Origin: Oscillospiraceae bacterium
GTDB taxonomy: Bacteria; Bacillota; Clostridia; Oscillospirales; Oscillospiraceae
Length of the DNA: 6,638 nt
Assembly: GCA_017936205.1 (NCBI GenBank)
Contig: JAGBGB010000352.1
Location: 1 to 6,638, forward strand
Direction of reading: 5' to 3'
The stretch's first letter is position 1, and each line of letters starts with the position of its first letter. Below are positions 1-6,175 of this stretch, one piece after another. The notes beneath the pieces were generated by a model that worked only from the letters and a program-made list of their open reading frames with translations, had not been told where the DNA came from and did not search any database. A program made the translations under genes and the position numbers.

Positions 1-358
1 CAGGGGTCATTTCCGTTCCGCTGGCAACGGGAATGGTTTCCAGAGCGACCTGCTCCCGCTGACCCTCTAACAGGTAGGAAACCTGCGTTTTTTCGTTCTG
101 CAGAAGCTGATCCTCCGAGGGGGCAAGCGCCTTCTGCAGAAGCAGGACAGCGGCACCGCCCAACAGGCTCCCTAAAAGGGAGAAGCACAGGGCGAAGATC
201 AGTAATTTCTTCCCACCGGAGGCTTTCTTCTCAGAGGGCTCCATAGGCGGTTCATAATAGTAGGGCTCACCGTAGGGAAGGTAAGGTGGTTGCTGGGGGA
301 TGGGTGGAATGTCTCTGTCGGTGGGAATATAATACTCCTGAGGCTCGTAGTTGTTCAT
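1..358 (-). CDS. N-terminal part of a single-pass membrane protein, possibly HtrA/DegP-like serine protease (runs off left edge)
   Basis: Only the first 119 codons are visible; the gene continues past position 1. My translation shows three parts. A Pro/Tyr-rich cytoplasmic segment covers residues 1-40 and is followed by a short basic patch (KK at 44-45 and 50-51). One hydrophobic transmembrane segment covers about 52-75. A polar extracytoplasmic stretch begins near 77 and ends in the visible EMTP at 116-119. The ATG at 358 is preceded by AAGGAGA (366-372) with a 7-nt spacer, which fixes the start. A low-complexity tail, one anchor and a linker with a 'MTP' motif resemble the N-termini of membrane-anchored trypsin-like (S1C, HtrA/DegP) proteases of clostridia, as I remember them. 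The protease and PDZ domains would lie outside the window, so the function is inference. Another anchored extracytoplasmic protein with this architecture is possible. The gene lies downstream of the kinase hairpin and is probably a separate transcription unit. Confidence 0.6.
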   Translation of the reverse strand, partial: MNNYEPQEYYIPTDRDIPPIPQQPPYLPYGEPYYYEPPMEPSEKKASGGKKLLIFALCFSLLGSLLGGAAVLLLQKALAPSEDQLLQNEKTQVSYLLEGQREQVALETIPVASGTEMTP

Positions 359-390
359 AGGATCGTCTCCTTCTTCAATGGGCTATGAAA

Positions 391-399
391 AGAGTACCA
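391..399 (-). promoter_or_regulatory. Weak candidate extended -10 promoter for the membrane-anchored protein gene
   Basis: Read on the minus strand, positions 399 to 391 give TGG-TACTCT, an extended -10 element (TGn plus TAnnnT). It lies about 20 nt upstream of the ribosome binding site of the gene starting at 358. No good -35 hexamer stands 16-18 nt upstream. The short inverted repeat at 397-412 overlaps its upstream edge. This is a weak call made because the gene follows a terminator-like hairpin and needs a promoter nearby. Confidence 0.25.
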
Positions 400-412
400 C
401 AAATCGCTGTGG
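397..412. repeat. Short perfect inverted repeat, possible operator
   Basis: CCACA (397-401) and TGTGG (408-412) form a perfect dyad with a 6-nt spacer. It sits in the leader/promoter region of the gene starting at 358. A protein bound here would overlap the candidate extended -10 element. The arms are only 5 bp, so chance occurrence is quite possible. It does not match the CIRCE or CtsR consensus expected for stress-controlled protease genes. Confidence 0.25.
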
Positions 413-468
413 GAATCCTGAAGAAAATTCGAAGCTTTTGTGAATAAATTGTGGCTTATTTAATGGAA

Positions 469-504
469 ATGGGGCTGTCTCACACTATTGTGAGTCAGCC
501 CCAT
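469..504 (-). terminator. Long hairpin after the sugar kinase gene, probable terminator
   Basis: Positions 469-483 pair with 490-504 through 14 Watson-Crick pairs, with a single T/T mismatch (478 with 495) and a 6-nt loop (484-489). The GC-rich core is GGGGCTG against CAGCCCC. It begins 22 nt beyond the kinase stop codon at 526-528. On the minus strand the sequence after the stem is ATTTCCATTAAATAA, which is AU-rich but not a proper U-tract. The terminator could therefore be weak, or the hairpin may protect the transcript 3' end. On the plus strand, TTTTT lies 8 nt beyond the stem, but no plus-strand gene ends here. Confidence 0.65.
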
Positions 505-525
505 ATGTATCCTTTTTGGGTGGAA

Positions 526-1608
526 TCAGCGTTTGGCAGCTTCCTCTGCAACGATGCGGTTCATTTCGTCCCACTTCTGCTCCATGTCAGCAACCAGCTT
601 GATCTGGGTGCGAGCACGATCCAGATTGTGTTCGGGATAAGCGACCTTAAAGTAATGGTCTCCTTCCAGATAGTCGGTCAGGAAGCGAACGGCAACCTCG
701 AGGGTCATCATTTTCGCACCTACGGGGAGCATCTGGATCTCCTTCTCGGTCAGGGTGCTGCAAGCCTTCAGATAGCCGGCAGTGTACACACGGAACAGAT
801 TCAGGCTCATAGTGACCTTGCTCAGATCCTTCTCGTCCTCGGCAGCAGTGGCAGCGCCGAAGCGGATGGAATCGCCGTAGTCGTACAGGGAGGAACCGGG
901 CATGACCGTATCCAGATCCAGAACGCACAGTGCCTTACGGGTCTTGCAGTCCAGCAGGACATTGTTGATCTTGGTGTCGTTGTGAGTGACACGGAGGGGC
1001 AGTTCGCCGGATTCCAGTGCATCACAGATCAAGCCGGCTTCCTTCTCACGATCAAGCAGGAAGCGGATCTCTTCCTCCACAGTGGCTACACGGCCTACAG
1101 CATCCTTCTGTACCGCTTCCTTAAACATCCGATAGCGGTTGGGCGTGTTGTGGAACAGGGGAATGGTCTCATGGAGAGAATCTGCGGGGAAGGTGCTGAG
1201 CATTTCCTGGAAGCGACCGAAGGCAATGGCACTCTCATAGAAATCCTCGTCAGTTTCGGGGGCTTCCAGACAGATGCCGTCGGTGAATTCGTAGCAGCGC
1301 CAGCAGTCCTCATTCTCGTCAATGTAGTAGCGGAGATTCTCGTCTGTACGCAGGAAGTGCAGGGTCTCTCGGGGGCACTTCAGGGTCTTGCGGAGGAAGT
1401 CGGTAACTGCACTGACATTCTCCATAACGGCAATGGTGTCGTTGAAAACATTCTTGTTGATCCTCTGCAGGACATAAACATGACCATCGTCGGCAACGAC
1501 CTTGTAAGTATCATTAATGTGTCCGGAACCGAATTCCTTACACTCGATAATGTTTCCGTGAGTGTGGAAATAGGTAATGATGGATTCAGGACGCAGGGAA
1601 ATATTCAC
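526..1608 (-). CDS. nahK: N-acetylhexosamine 1-kinase-like sugar kinase (APH/choline kinase fold)
   Basis: This 360-aa cytoplasmic kinase matches, from memory, the bifidobacterial N-acetylhexosamine 1-kinase (NahK, about 359 aa) along its whole length. The family uses ATP to phosphorylate GlcNAc/GalNAc at C1 in the lacto-N-biose/galacto-N-biose salvage pathway. Visible landmarks are the nucleotide-loop segment GSGHINDTY (27-35), the Brenner-type catalytic motif THNDTKINN (208-216, catalytic base Asp211) and the metal-binding LDLDTVMPGS (230-239). Others are YDYGDSIRFGA (242-252), TDYLEGDHYF (311-320) and YPEHNLDRARTQIKL (324-338). The start is GTG. An in-frame stop lies just upstream, and homolog length supports this start. 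GAGAGG (1620-1625) lies 11 nt away, a rather long spacing. The gene has its own promoter at 1677-1705 and ends at the hairpin at 469-504. No lacto-N-biose phosphorylase or epimerase is visible, so substrate specificity is inferred. Such genes are often annotated as aminoglycoside phosphotransferase or mucin desulfatase. Confidence 0.88.
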   Translation of the reverse strand: MNISLRPESIITYFHTHGNIIECKEFGSGHINDTYKVVADDGHVYVLQRINKNVFNDTIAVMENVSAVTDFLRKTLKCPRETLHFLRTDENLRYYIDENEDCWRCYEFTDGICLEAPETDEDFYESAIAFGRFQEMLSTFPADSLHETIPLFHNTPNRYRMFKEAVQKDAVGRVATVEEEIRFLLDREKEAGLICDALESGELPLRVTHNDTKINNVLLDCKTRKALCVLDLDTVMPGSSLYDYGDSIRFGAATAAEDEKDLSKVTMSLNLFRVYTAGYLKACSTLTEKEIQMLPVGAKMMTLEVAVRFLTDYLEGDHYFKVAYPEHNLDRARTQIKLVADMEQKWDEMNRIVAEEAAKR

Positions 1609-1676
1609 TGAATAATCATCCTCTCAATTTTTATCGCACTCCGTAACAAGTCGGCAAGCACGACAGTATTAAGTTG

Positions 1677-1705
1677 TTTATATCATAGTTTCCTGATAAA
1701 TGCAA
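1677..1705 (-). promoter_or_regulatory. Sigma-A-type promoter of the sugar kinase gene
   Basis: On the minus strand, the -35 element TTGCAT (1705-1700) is followed by a 17-nt spacer and the -10 element TATAAA (1682-1677). TGA just upstream of the -10 gives an extended TGn motif. The expected start of transcription is an A near 1670, giving a leader of about 62 nt before the GTG at 1608. The promoter lies inside the 124-nt gap after the ABC gene, so the kinase can be expressed independently of the MATE-ABC operon. Confidence 0.75.
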
Positions 1706-1732
1706 GGGCTTTTTCCATTTTCTACGACAAAT

Positions 1733-3487
1733 TTAGCTTTTTTTTAGATTTTGAGTCCTCCAAAGGTTGGCATAAAGGCCATTTTTCTTCAGAAGCTCCT
1801 CATGAGTTCCTTCTTCACAGATCACTCCGTCGGCAATGGCGATGATCCGAGAGGCACTGCGAATGGTAGAAAGTCGATGGGCAATGATCAATGTGGTACG
1901 GCCCAGGGCCAGATTGTCAAAGGCCCGCTGGATTTTGGCCTCCGTCACGGAGTCCAGGGCAGAGGTGGCTTCATCCAGGATCAGAATGGGAGGATTTTTC
2001 AGGAAGATTCGGGCAATGGAGACACGCTGCTTCTGACCGCCGGACAGCAGAGTGCCTCGCTCGCCCACATAGGTGTCGAAGCCCTCGGGCATAGCCATAA
2101 TATCCTCATAGATCTCTGCGCGTTTGGCGGCCTCTATGACTTCCTCCATGGTGGCATCCGGTCTGCCGTAGCGGATGTTGTTGCCGATGGTGTCGGCAAA
2201 GAGGAATACATCCTGCTGTACCACACCAATGGCATGATGGAGGGATTCCTGCGTTACCTGACGGATGTCCTTCCCATCCACGCTGATGGAGCCGCCGGAA
2301 ACATCGTAGAATCGGGGGATCAAACGACATAGGGTACTTTTGCCGCCACCGGAGGGACCTACGATGGCGATGGTCTCACCGGGCTTAACAAGGAGAGAAA
2401 CAGAATTCAGCACTTCGCTATCCTCGTCATAGGAGAAGCTGACCTTGTCCACTCGGATCTCACCCTTGACATTTGTAAGCGTCTGCGCATTCTCTGCATC
2501 CTGCAGACCGGGCTCCAGCCGCATGAGATCCACGAAGCGACCCAGACCGGCAAAGCCGTTTGCAAACATTTCTGCAAAGTTTACCAGCTTCCTGACAGGA
2601 CTGGTGAAGGTGGAAATGTACAGGCTGAAGGTCAGAAGATCCACCATTTCCAGCTCGCCCTTCATCATGAGAGCACCACCCACCGCAATGACTGCAACGG
2701 AAAGCAGAGTCATGAAGAATTCCAGCGATCCCGTAAACAGCCCCATTTCCTTATGGAATTCCCGCTTGGAGGTTTTGAAGCGTTCATTTGCCCTGTGGAA
2801 CTTGGCATACTCTACTGCTTCATTGGCAAATGCCTTGGCAGTGCGGATGCCGGACAGGGAGGATTCGATATCTGCATTGATGGCAGCAGTTTTTGCCTTT
2901 ACATTCTTGGAAACTGCGCTCATTTTCCGACGGCGGAGGGTCACCACAACCACCAGAATGGGCAGAATGATGCAAACAACCAGAGCCAGACGCCATTCCA
3001 GAGTGAACATGACCACCAGAGCACCTACAATGGTCAGAACGGAGATGATCAGATCCTCCGGACCGTGGTGGGCAAGCTCTGTGACCTCGAAGAGATCGCT
3101 GGTCAATCGGCTCATAAGCTGCCCGGTACGATTCCTGTCATAGAAATCATAGCCCAGAGACTGCATATGTCGGAACAGATCCTGACGAATATCTGCCTCT
3201 ACCCGAATGCCGAAGGTGTGCCCCCAATAGCAGATCACGAAGTACAGCAGGGCTCGGATCAAATAGGCAGCTGCGAACACAGCCATGACTGTGAAGAAGG
3301 TGGTAAAGGCTCCTTCTGGCAGATATTTGTTCATAGCCGTACGGGATACCAGAGGGAATGCAAGATCTACAATGGATACCAGCAGCGCACAGAGCATATC
3401 CAGTGCAAACAGCTTCCTGTGGGGCTTGAAGTAGGACAGGAAGATCCTGACAGGCCCGTGGTTACGATAGAAGCTTCTTGGTTTCAT
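1733..3487 (-). CDS. ABC exporter, fused transmembrane and ATP-binding domains (MsbA/LmrA/BmrA type)
   Basis: This is a 584-aa half-transporter of the usual exporter length, expected to act as a dimer in the cytoplasmic membrane. The N-terminal half is a type I exporter membrane domain with about six helices (near 27-47, 61-85, 137-159, 164-185, 251-276 and 283-305). The ATPase domain follows from about 340. It carries A-loop Tyr353, Walker A GPSGGGKST (377-385), Q-loop Gln425, signature LSGGQ (481-485), Walker B ILILDE with catalytic Glu506, D-loop SALD (509-512) and H-loop His537. All catalytic residues are present, so it need not depend on a second ATPase subunit. The ATG at 3487 overlaps the TGA of the MATE gene (ATGA), with AAGGAGG at 3495-3501 and a 7-nt spacer, implying translational coupling. 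The substrate cannot be read from the sequence: drugs, lipids and peptides are all possible. No clear terminator follows its stop. Confidence 0.93.
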   Translation of the reverse strand: MKPRSFYRNHGPVRIFLSYFKPHRKLFALDMLCALLVSIVDLAFPLVSRTAMNKYLPEGAFTTFFTVMAVFAAAYLIRALLYFVICYWGHTFGIRVEADIRQDLFRHMQSLGYDFYDRNRTGQLMSRLTSDLFEVTELAHHGPEDLIISVLTIVGALVVMFTLEWRLALVVCIILPILVVVVTLRRRKMSAVSKNVKAKTAAINADIESSLSGIRTAKAFANEAVEYAKFHRANERFKTSKREFHKEMGLFTGSLEFFMTLLSVAVIAVGGALMMKGELEMVDLLTFSLYISTFTSPVRKLVNFAEMFANGFAGLGRFVDLMRLEPGLQDAENAQTLTNVKGEIRVDKVSFSYDEDSEVLNSVSLLVKPGETIAIVGPSGGGKSTLCRLIPRFYDVSGGSISVDGKDIRQVTQESLHHAIGVVQQDVFLFADTIGNNIRYGRPDATMEEVIEAAKRAEIYEDIMAMPEGFDTYVGERGTLLSGGQKQRVSIARIFLKNPPILILDEATSALDSVTEAKIQRAFDNLALGRTTLIIAHRLSTIRSASRIIAIADGVICEEGTHEELLKKNGLYANLWRTQNLKKS

Positions 3488-3501
3488 ACGATTTCCTCCT
3501 T
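3484..3501 (-). promoter_or_regulatory. ATGA stop/start overlap with internal ribosome binding site (MATE to ABC)
   Basis: On the minus strand the MATE stop TGA (3486-3484) overlaps the ABC start ATG (3487-3485). AAGGAGG at 3495-3501 lies within the MATE coding end, 7 nt before the ATG. This layout favours termination-reinitiation and near-equal production of the two transporters. Confidence 0.85.
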
Positions 3502-4890
3502 AACGATATTCTGGATCCAAACCCCTTTTTTGATCAGGATCAGACCTACGATGCCCTTGCCGATATCTGCAAACTGGCAGATCAGGAACAGGGGCACAAT
3601 GGTCAGGGCGGTATAGGTCTGCAGCACAATACACAGGGGCAGCATGATCACCCATACATAGACACTGTCGAAGAGGAAGGTGATGAAGGTCTTTCCACCG
3701 GATCGCATGGTGAAGTAGCAGGCGTTTGCAAGGGAATTGATGGGCATGACCATGGCGGTGATCAGCAGCATCTTGGTTGCCAGTGCACGGATTGCCTCGG
3801 AGGTGTTGTAAAGCTCAGGGATCAGGGGAGCGAAGATCGCCATAATGCCGCCGATGACGAAGCAGATGGATACGGAGAAGGTGATCAGCTTCCGATCGGT
3901 GTCCTTGGCTTCCTCTAACTTATTGGCTCCCAAAAGCTGCCCTACAATGATGCCGATGGCAGTACCCATGGCAAGGAATGCCACATTGAATACATTGGCT
4001 ACGGTGTTTGCGATGTTATGAGCAGGAACCACATCAAAGTGCATGAGGGAGTAGCGTTGGGCAAGCATGGCCATACCCCCTGCCCACATGGTCTCATTGA
4101 GCAGCAGGGGAATGGTCTTGGCAGTGATCTGTCCGAATAGCTTACCGGGGATGTACAGGGAGCGATAGGCTCCCACAAGGAAGGCATTGGTTCCCTTCCG
4201 TCTATGGGAATGGATCACAATGATCCCTGCCTCTACGAAGCGGGAGATCACCGTTGCAACGGCGGCGCCTGCAGCCCCCATAGCGGGGAAGCCCAGGAGC
4301 CCGAAGATCAGGATCCCGTTGAAGATCAGATTAACAAGAACAGAGACGATCCCTGCCACCATGGGAACCACAGTCTGCCCACATTCCCGAAGGGTGCCTG
4401 CATAGCATTGAGCCAGCACATAGGGCAGCAGACCGATCATGACGATATACAGGTATTCCTTAGCATAGTAAAGGCTGGCTTCGATGTTCTCTGTCTCGCC
4501 CTCACCCTTGAGGTAAAGGCGGATCAGATCCTCTCCGAAGAACAGGAAGATCCCGAATCCCAGAAGCAGCAGGGCACCACAGATCAGCAGCTTGTAGCGG
4601 AAGGCATAACGCACGCCGCCCATGTCCCCCTGTCCGTAAAACTGGGCTCCATAGATCCCTGCGCCGGAAATGGCACCGAAGATGGCAAGATTGAAGACGA
4701 AGAGCAACTGATTGCTAATGGCAACACCTGTCATCTGCACCGTGTCCACACTGCCAACCATAAGGTTGTCCAGCAGACCTACGAATTGGGTGATCCCGTT
4801 CTGGATCATAATGGGCAGGGCGACCGCAAGTGCCATTTTATAAAAGGCTCTGTCTCCGAAGAATTTCTTATATAATGGTGATGCTTTCAT
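3484..4890 (-). CDS. MATE family efflux transporter
   Basis: This 468-aa integral membrane protein of about 12 helices belongs to the MATE family (NorM/DinF-like), which exports cationic drugs, dyes or metabolites using a Na+ or H+ gradient. The first half has the typical QFVGLLDNLMVGS in helix 1 (35-47), where Asp41 occupies the position of the conserved helix-1 acidic residue of the family, and YGAQFYGQGD (80-89). The second half repeats the pattern with NVFNVAFLAMGT (299-310) followed by GQLLGANKLEEA (317-328), as expected of the pseudo-symmetric two-bundle fold. The ATG at 4890 has AAGGAGG (4896-4902) with a 5-nt spacer and a near-consensus promoter just upstream. The gene is first in a two-gene operon, and its last codons carry the ribosome binding site of the ABC exporter gene. 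Length and motifs are complete. The substrate and coupling ion are not evident. Confidence 0.92.
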   Translation of the reverse strand: MKASPLYKKFFGDRAFYKMALAVALPIMIQNGITQFVGLLDNLMVGSVDTVQMTGVAISNQLLFVFNLAIFGAISGAGIYGAQFYGQGDMGGVRYAFRYKLLICGALLLLGFGIFLFFGEDLIRLYLKGEGETENIEASLYYAKEYLYIVMIGLLPYVLAQCYAGTLRECGQTVVPMVAGIVSVLVNLIFNGILIFGLLGFPAMGAAGAAVATVISRFVEAGIIVIHSHRRKGTNAFLVGAYRSLYIPGKLFGQITAKTIPLLLNETMWAGGMAMLAQRYSLMHFDVVPAHNIANTVANVFNVAFLAMGTAIGIIVGQLLGANKLEEAKDTDRKLITFSVSICFVIGGIMAIFAPLIPELYNTSEAIRALATKMLLITAMVMPINSLANACYFTMRSGGKTFITFLFDSVYVWVIMLPLCIVLQTYTALTIVPLFLICQFADIGKGIVGLILIKKGVWIQNIVKEEIV

Positions 4891-4929
4891 AGATGCCTCC
4901 TTTTTTATAATCCTTCAGCATAAAAAAAT

Positions 4930-4958
4930 ATTATAGCAAATTTTAAATAAAAATGCAA
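4930..4958 (-). promoter_or_regulatory. Near-consensus sigma-A promoter of the MATE-ABC operon
   Basis: On the minus strand, the -35 element TTGCAT (4958-4953), a 17-nt AT-rich spacer and the perfect -10 element TATAAT (4935-4930) precede the MATE gene. TGC directly before the -10 makes it an extended -10 as well. Transcription should start near 4921-4923, giving a leader of about 31-33 nt that contains the AAGGAGG of the MATE gene. No obvious operator or riboswitch fits in this short leader, so the promoter appears strong and perhaps constitutive. Confidence 0.85.
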
Positions 4959-4984
4959 GAAGCACAGTGCAAAAAGCCTCGTAG

Positions 4985-5033
4985 CGAAAAGAACCACCTG
5001 ACCCGATGGCGGCAAGCCGTCAGGTTCAGGTGG
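4985..5033 (-). terminator. Strong rho-independent terminator after the MBOAT-DHHW operon
   Basis: On the minus strand a stem forms between 5033-5027 (CCACCTG) and 5000-4994 (CAGGTGG). After a one-base bulge at 5026 it continues between 5025-5016 and 5010-5001, with one T-G wobble and one C/A mismatch, closing on a 5-nt loop (5015-5011). A U-rich tail, TTCTTTTCG (4993-4985), follows immediately. The hairpin starts 13 nt beyond the DHHW gene stop and separates that operon from the MATE promoter. Confidence 0.85.
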
Positions 5034-5046
5034 CTGTGGGTGGGGA

Positions 5047-6159
5047 TCAGAACAGACCTAAAGTCTTGGCATTATTGATCATGGTGGTGCTGCACAGGAA
5101 CAGAACATCTGCATCCGTAAAATCAACACCTACGGCAGAGAAGTAGTTGGACTTCAGATAACGCAGATCCAGAATGGTGATCTTGGCATAGCTGTCGATC
5201 AGCAAGGGGGCCAGGGAGCTGCCGAAGCTGTCTCTGATCATGATCAAATGCTTGTCTGAAGTGGCATTGGGATTCTCGATGGTGATCATAGATTCGGGAC
5301 CGTCTAAGAACACATCGTAGGAATCCGTGAACTCCTTATTGAAGTTTTCTTCGTTATAGACGGTCATTTCTTCTGTTTTCATATTGTTGCCCAGTCTCTC
5401 TACGATCGCATTGTCAATGGCGTCGTTTCGTAGATAGATCAGCTCCTCAGGTTCGGGAGGATTCTCTGTCAGGGTGTAATAGATCCCCTTGAAGCCCTGC
5501 AGCGTAGTTGTGCGGTAGCTGTCACCGTCTGCAGGTTGAACTCCCATTGCCAAACAGAGAGCCTCCGCTACGGGGAGAATTCGCTCCTGTCTCCAGTGGC
5601 TGTCTGTGCGATAAAAGTCCTCCAGAGTCAGCAGATGCTTGATTTCGATCTTCTCTGCTTGGATCCCGTCTGCGATTTGTAATAGCCTATCGTAATCCAG
5701 AGAGGGCTGATTGTTAATCTGCGTCAGGAAGTAATTTTTGTCGGGAACAACGGTATAGTAGGCTTTGTTAAAATCTGGATATTGTGCTAAGATCTTGTTG
5801 AACAGCTTTACGGCATGCTCGGCTTGATCCTCATTCAGTGTGGGGGACAGCTGTGTGAGGTGCTCGCCCACACTGGCATAGCCACTGCTGCTGTTCATAA
5901 GGAAGATGTTCTTATCCAGAATTCGCTTGGCATCTAAGAACTGTGCACGCAGAGGGAACTGATCTAACAGATAATTTTCGGCATCGAGGAAATAATCTCC
6001 GCTCAGAATGCTGTCTACAGTCAGCTCAGGAGCCTGTTCCAAAGGCTTTCGTTCCGATGGGGAAAAATCCTTGTCAGGAAGGATGAAGTGAGCAATGGCA
6101 AAGCCGCAAAGGAACAGGAAGAAGACAGCAATGACTGCATATTGTTTGAATTTTTCCAT
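5047..6159 (-). CDS. DHHW-family (AlgX/AlgJ-like) membrane-anchored protein, partner of MBOAT acyltransferase
   Basis: This 370-aa protein has one N-terminal hydrophobic helix (about 7-26) acting as an uncleaved anchor, with the rest expected outside the membrane. The sequence after the anchor (SERKPLEQAPELT, 34-46, then GDYFLDAENYLLDQFPLR, 54-71) is the typical DHHW-family opening. VVPDK (137-141), the TDSHW motif (185-189; Asp186, His188) and RDSF (309-312; Ser311) correspond to the conserved blocks of AlgJ/AlgX SGNH-type O-acetyltransferases. Asp186/His188 and Ser311 are therefore the candidate catalytic triad. In characterised relatives the MBOAT partner passes acyl groups across the membrane and this type of protein transfers them to a polysaccharide. 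The ATG at 6159 has AAAGGAGG (6167-6174) with a 7-nt spacer. The gene is the last of its operon and is followed by a strong terminator. The acceptor polymer is unknown, and enzymatic activity is inferred from motifs only. Confidence 0.85.
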   Translation of the reverse strand: MEKFKQYAVIAVFFLFLCGFAIAHFILPDKDFSPSERKPLEQAPELTVDSILSGDYFLDAENYLLDQFPLRAQFLDAKRILDKNIFLMNSSSGYASVGEHLTQLSPTLNEDQAEHAVKLFNKILAQYPDFNKAYYTVVPDKNYFLTQINNQPSLDYDRLLQIADGIQAEKIEIKHLLTLEDFYRTDSHWRQERILPVAEALCLAMGVQPADGDSYRTTTLQGFKGIYYTLTENPPEPEELIYLRNDAIDNAIVERLGNNMKTEEMTVYNEENFNKEFTDSYDVFLDGPESMITIENPNATSDKHLIMIRDSFGSSLAPLLIDSYAKITILDLRYLKSNYFSAVGVDFTDADVLFLCSTTMINNAKTLGLF

Positions 6160-6166
6160 ATTGCGA

Positions 6167-6175
6167 CCTCCTTTA
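6167..6175 (-). promoter_or_regulatory. Ribosome binding site overlapping the MBOAT stop codon
   Basis: On the minus strand TAAAGGAGG (6175-6167) contains both the TAA stop of the MBOAT gene (6175-6173) and a full AAAGGAGG site for the DHHW gene, 7 nt before its ATG. Terminating ribosomes end on the next gene's binding site, which supports one transcript and coupled translation. Confidence 0.8.

Noticed and set aside
451..1611. A 386-codon open frame on the plus strand opposite the sugar kinase.
   Set aside because: It mirrors the kinase gene almost exactly, has no recognisable domain or ribosome binding site, and begins inside the 469-504 hairpin region. The kinase on the other strand has family-wide motifs, so this is a shadow frame.
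1650..1664. A small GTCG...CGAC inverted repeat in the kinase leader.
   Set aside because: It has only four arm pairs and a 7-nt loop, no U-tract and no resemblance to a known riboswitch, so it is too weak to call.
1705..1745. A T-rich plus-strand stretch near the ABC stop, considered as a terminator.
   Set aside because: The run of T lies on the plus strand within the last ABC codons, no stem precedes it on either strand, and no plus-strand gene ends here.
2445..3918. Several long plus-strand open frames opposite the ABC and MATE genes (2445-3143, 2753-3616, 3478-3918).
   Set aside because: They lie fully within well-supported minus-strand genes, show no family motifs, and have skewed compositions typical of antisense frames.
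4204..4875. A 223-codon plus-strand frame opposite the MATE gene.
   Set aside because: It is antisense to conserved MATE sequence, low in hydrophobic segments, rich in His/Gln/Asp, and without a plausible ribosome binding site.
4868..4921. A 17-codon minus-strand leader frame starting at ATG 4921 and overlapping the start of the MATE gene out of frame.
   Set aside because: Its ATG falls at or next to the predicted transcription start and has no ribosome binding site. Its codons include the binding site of the MATE gene. A chance frame is the simpler reading.
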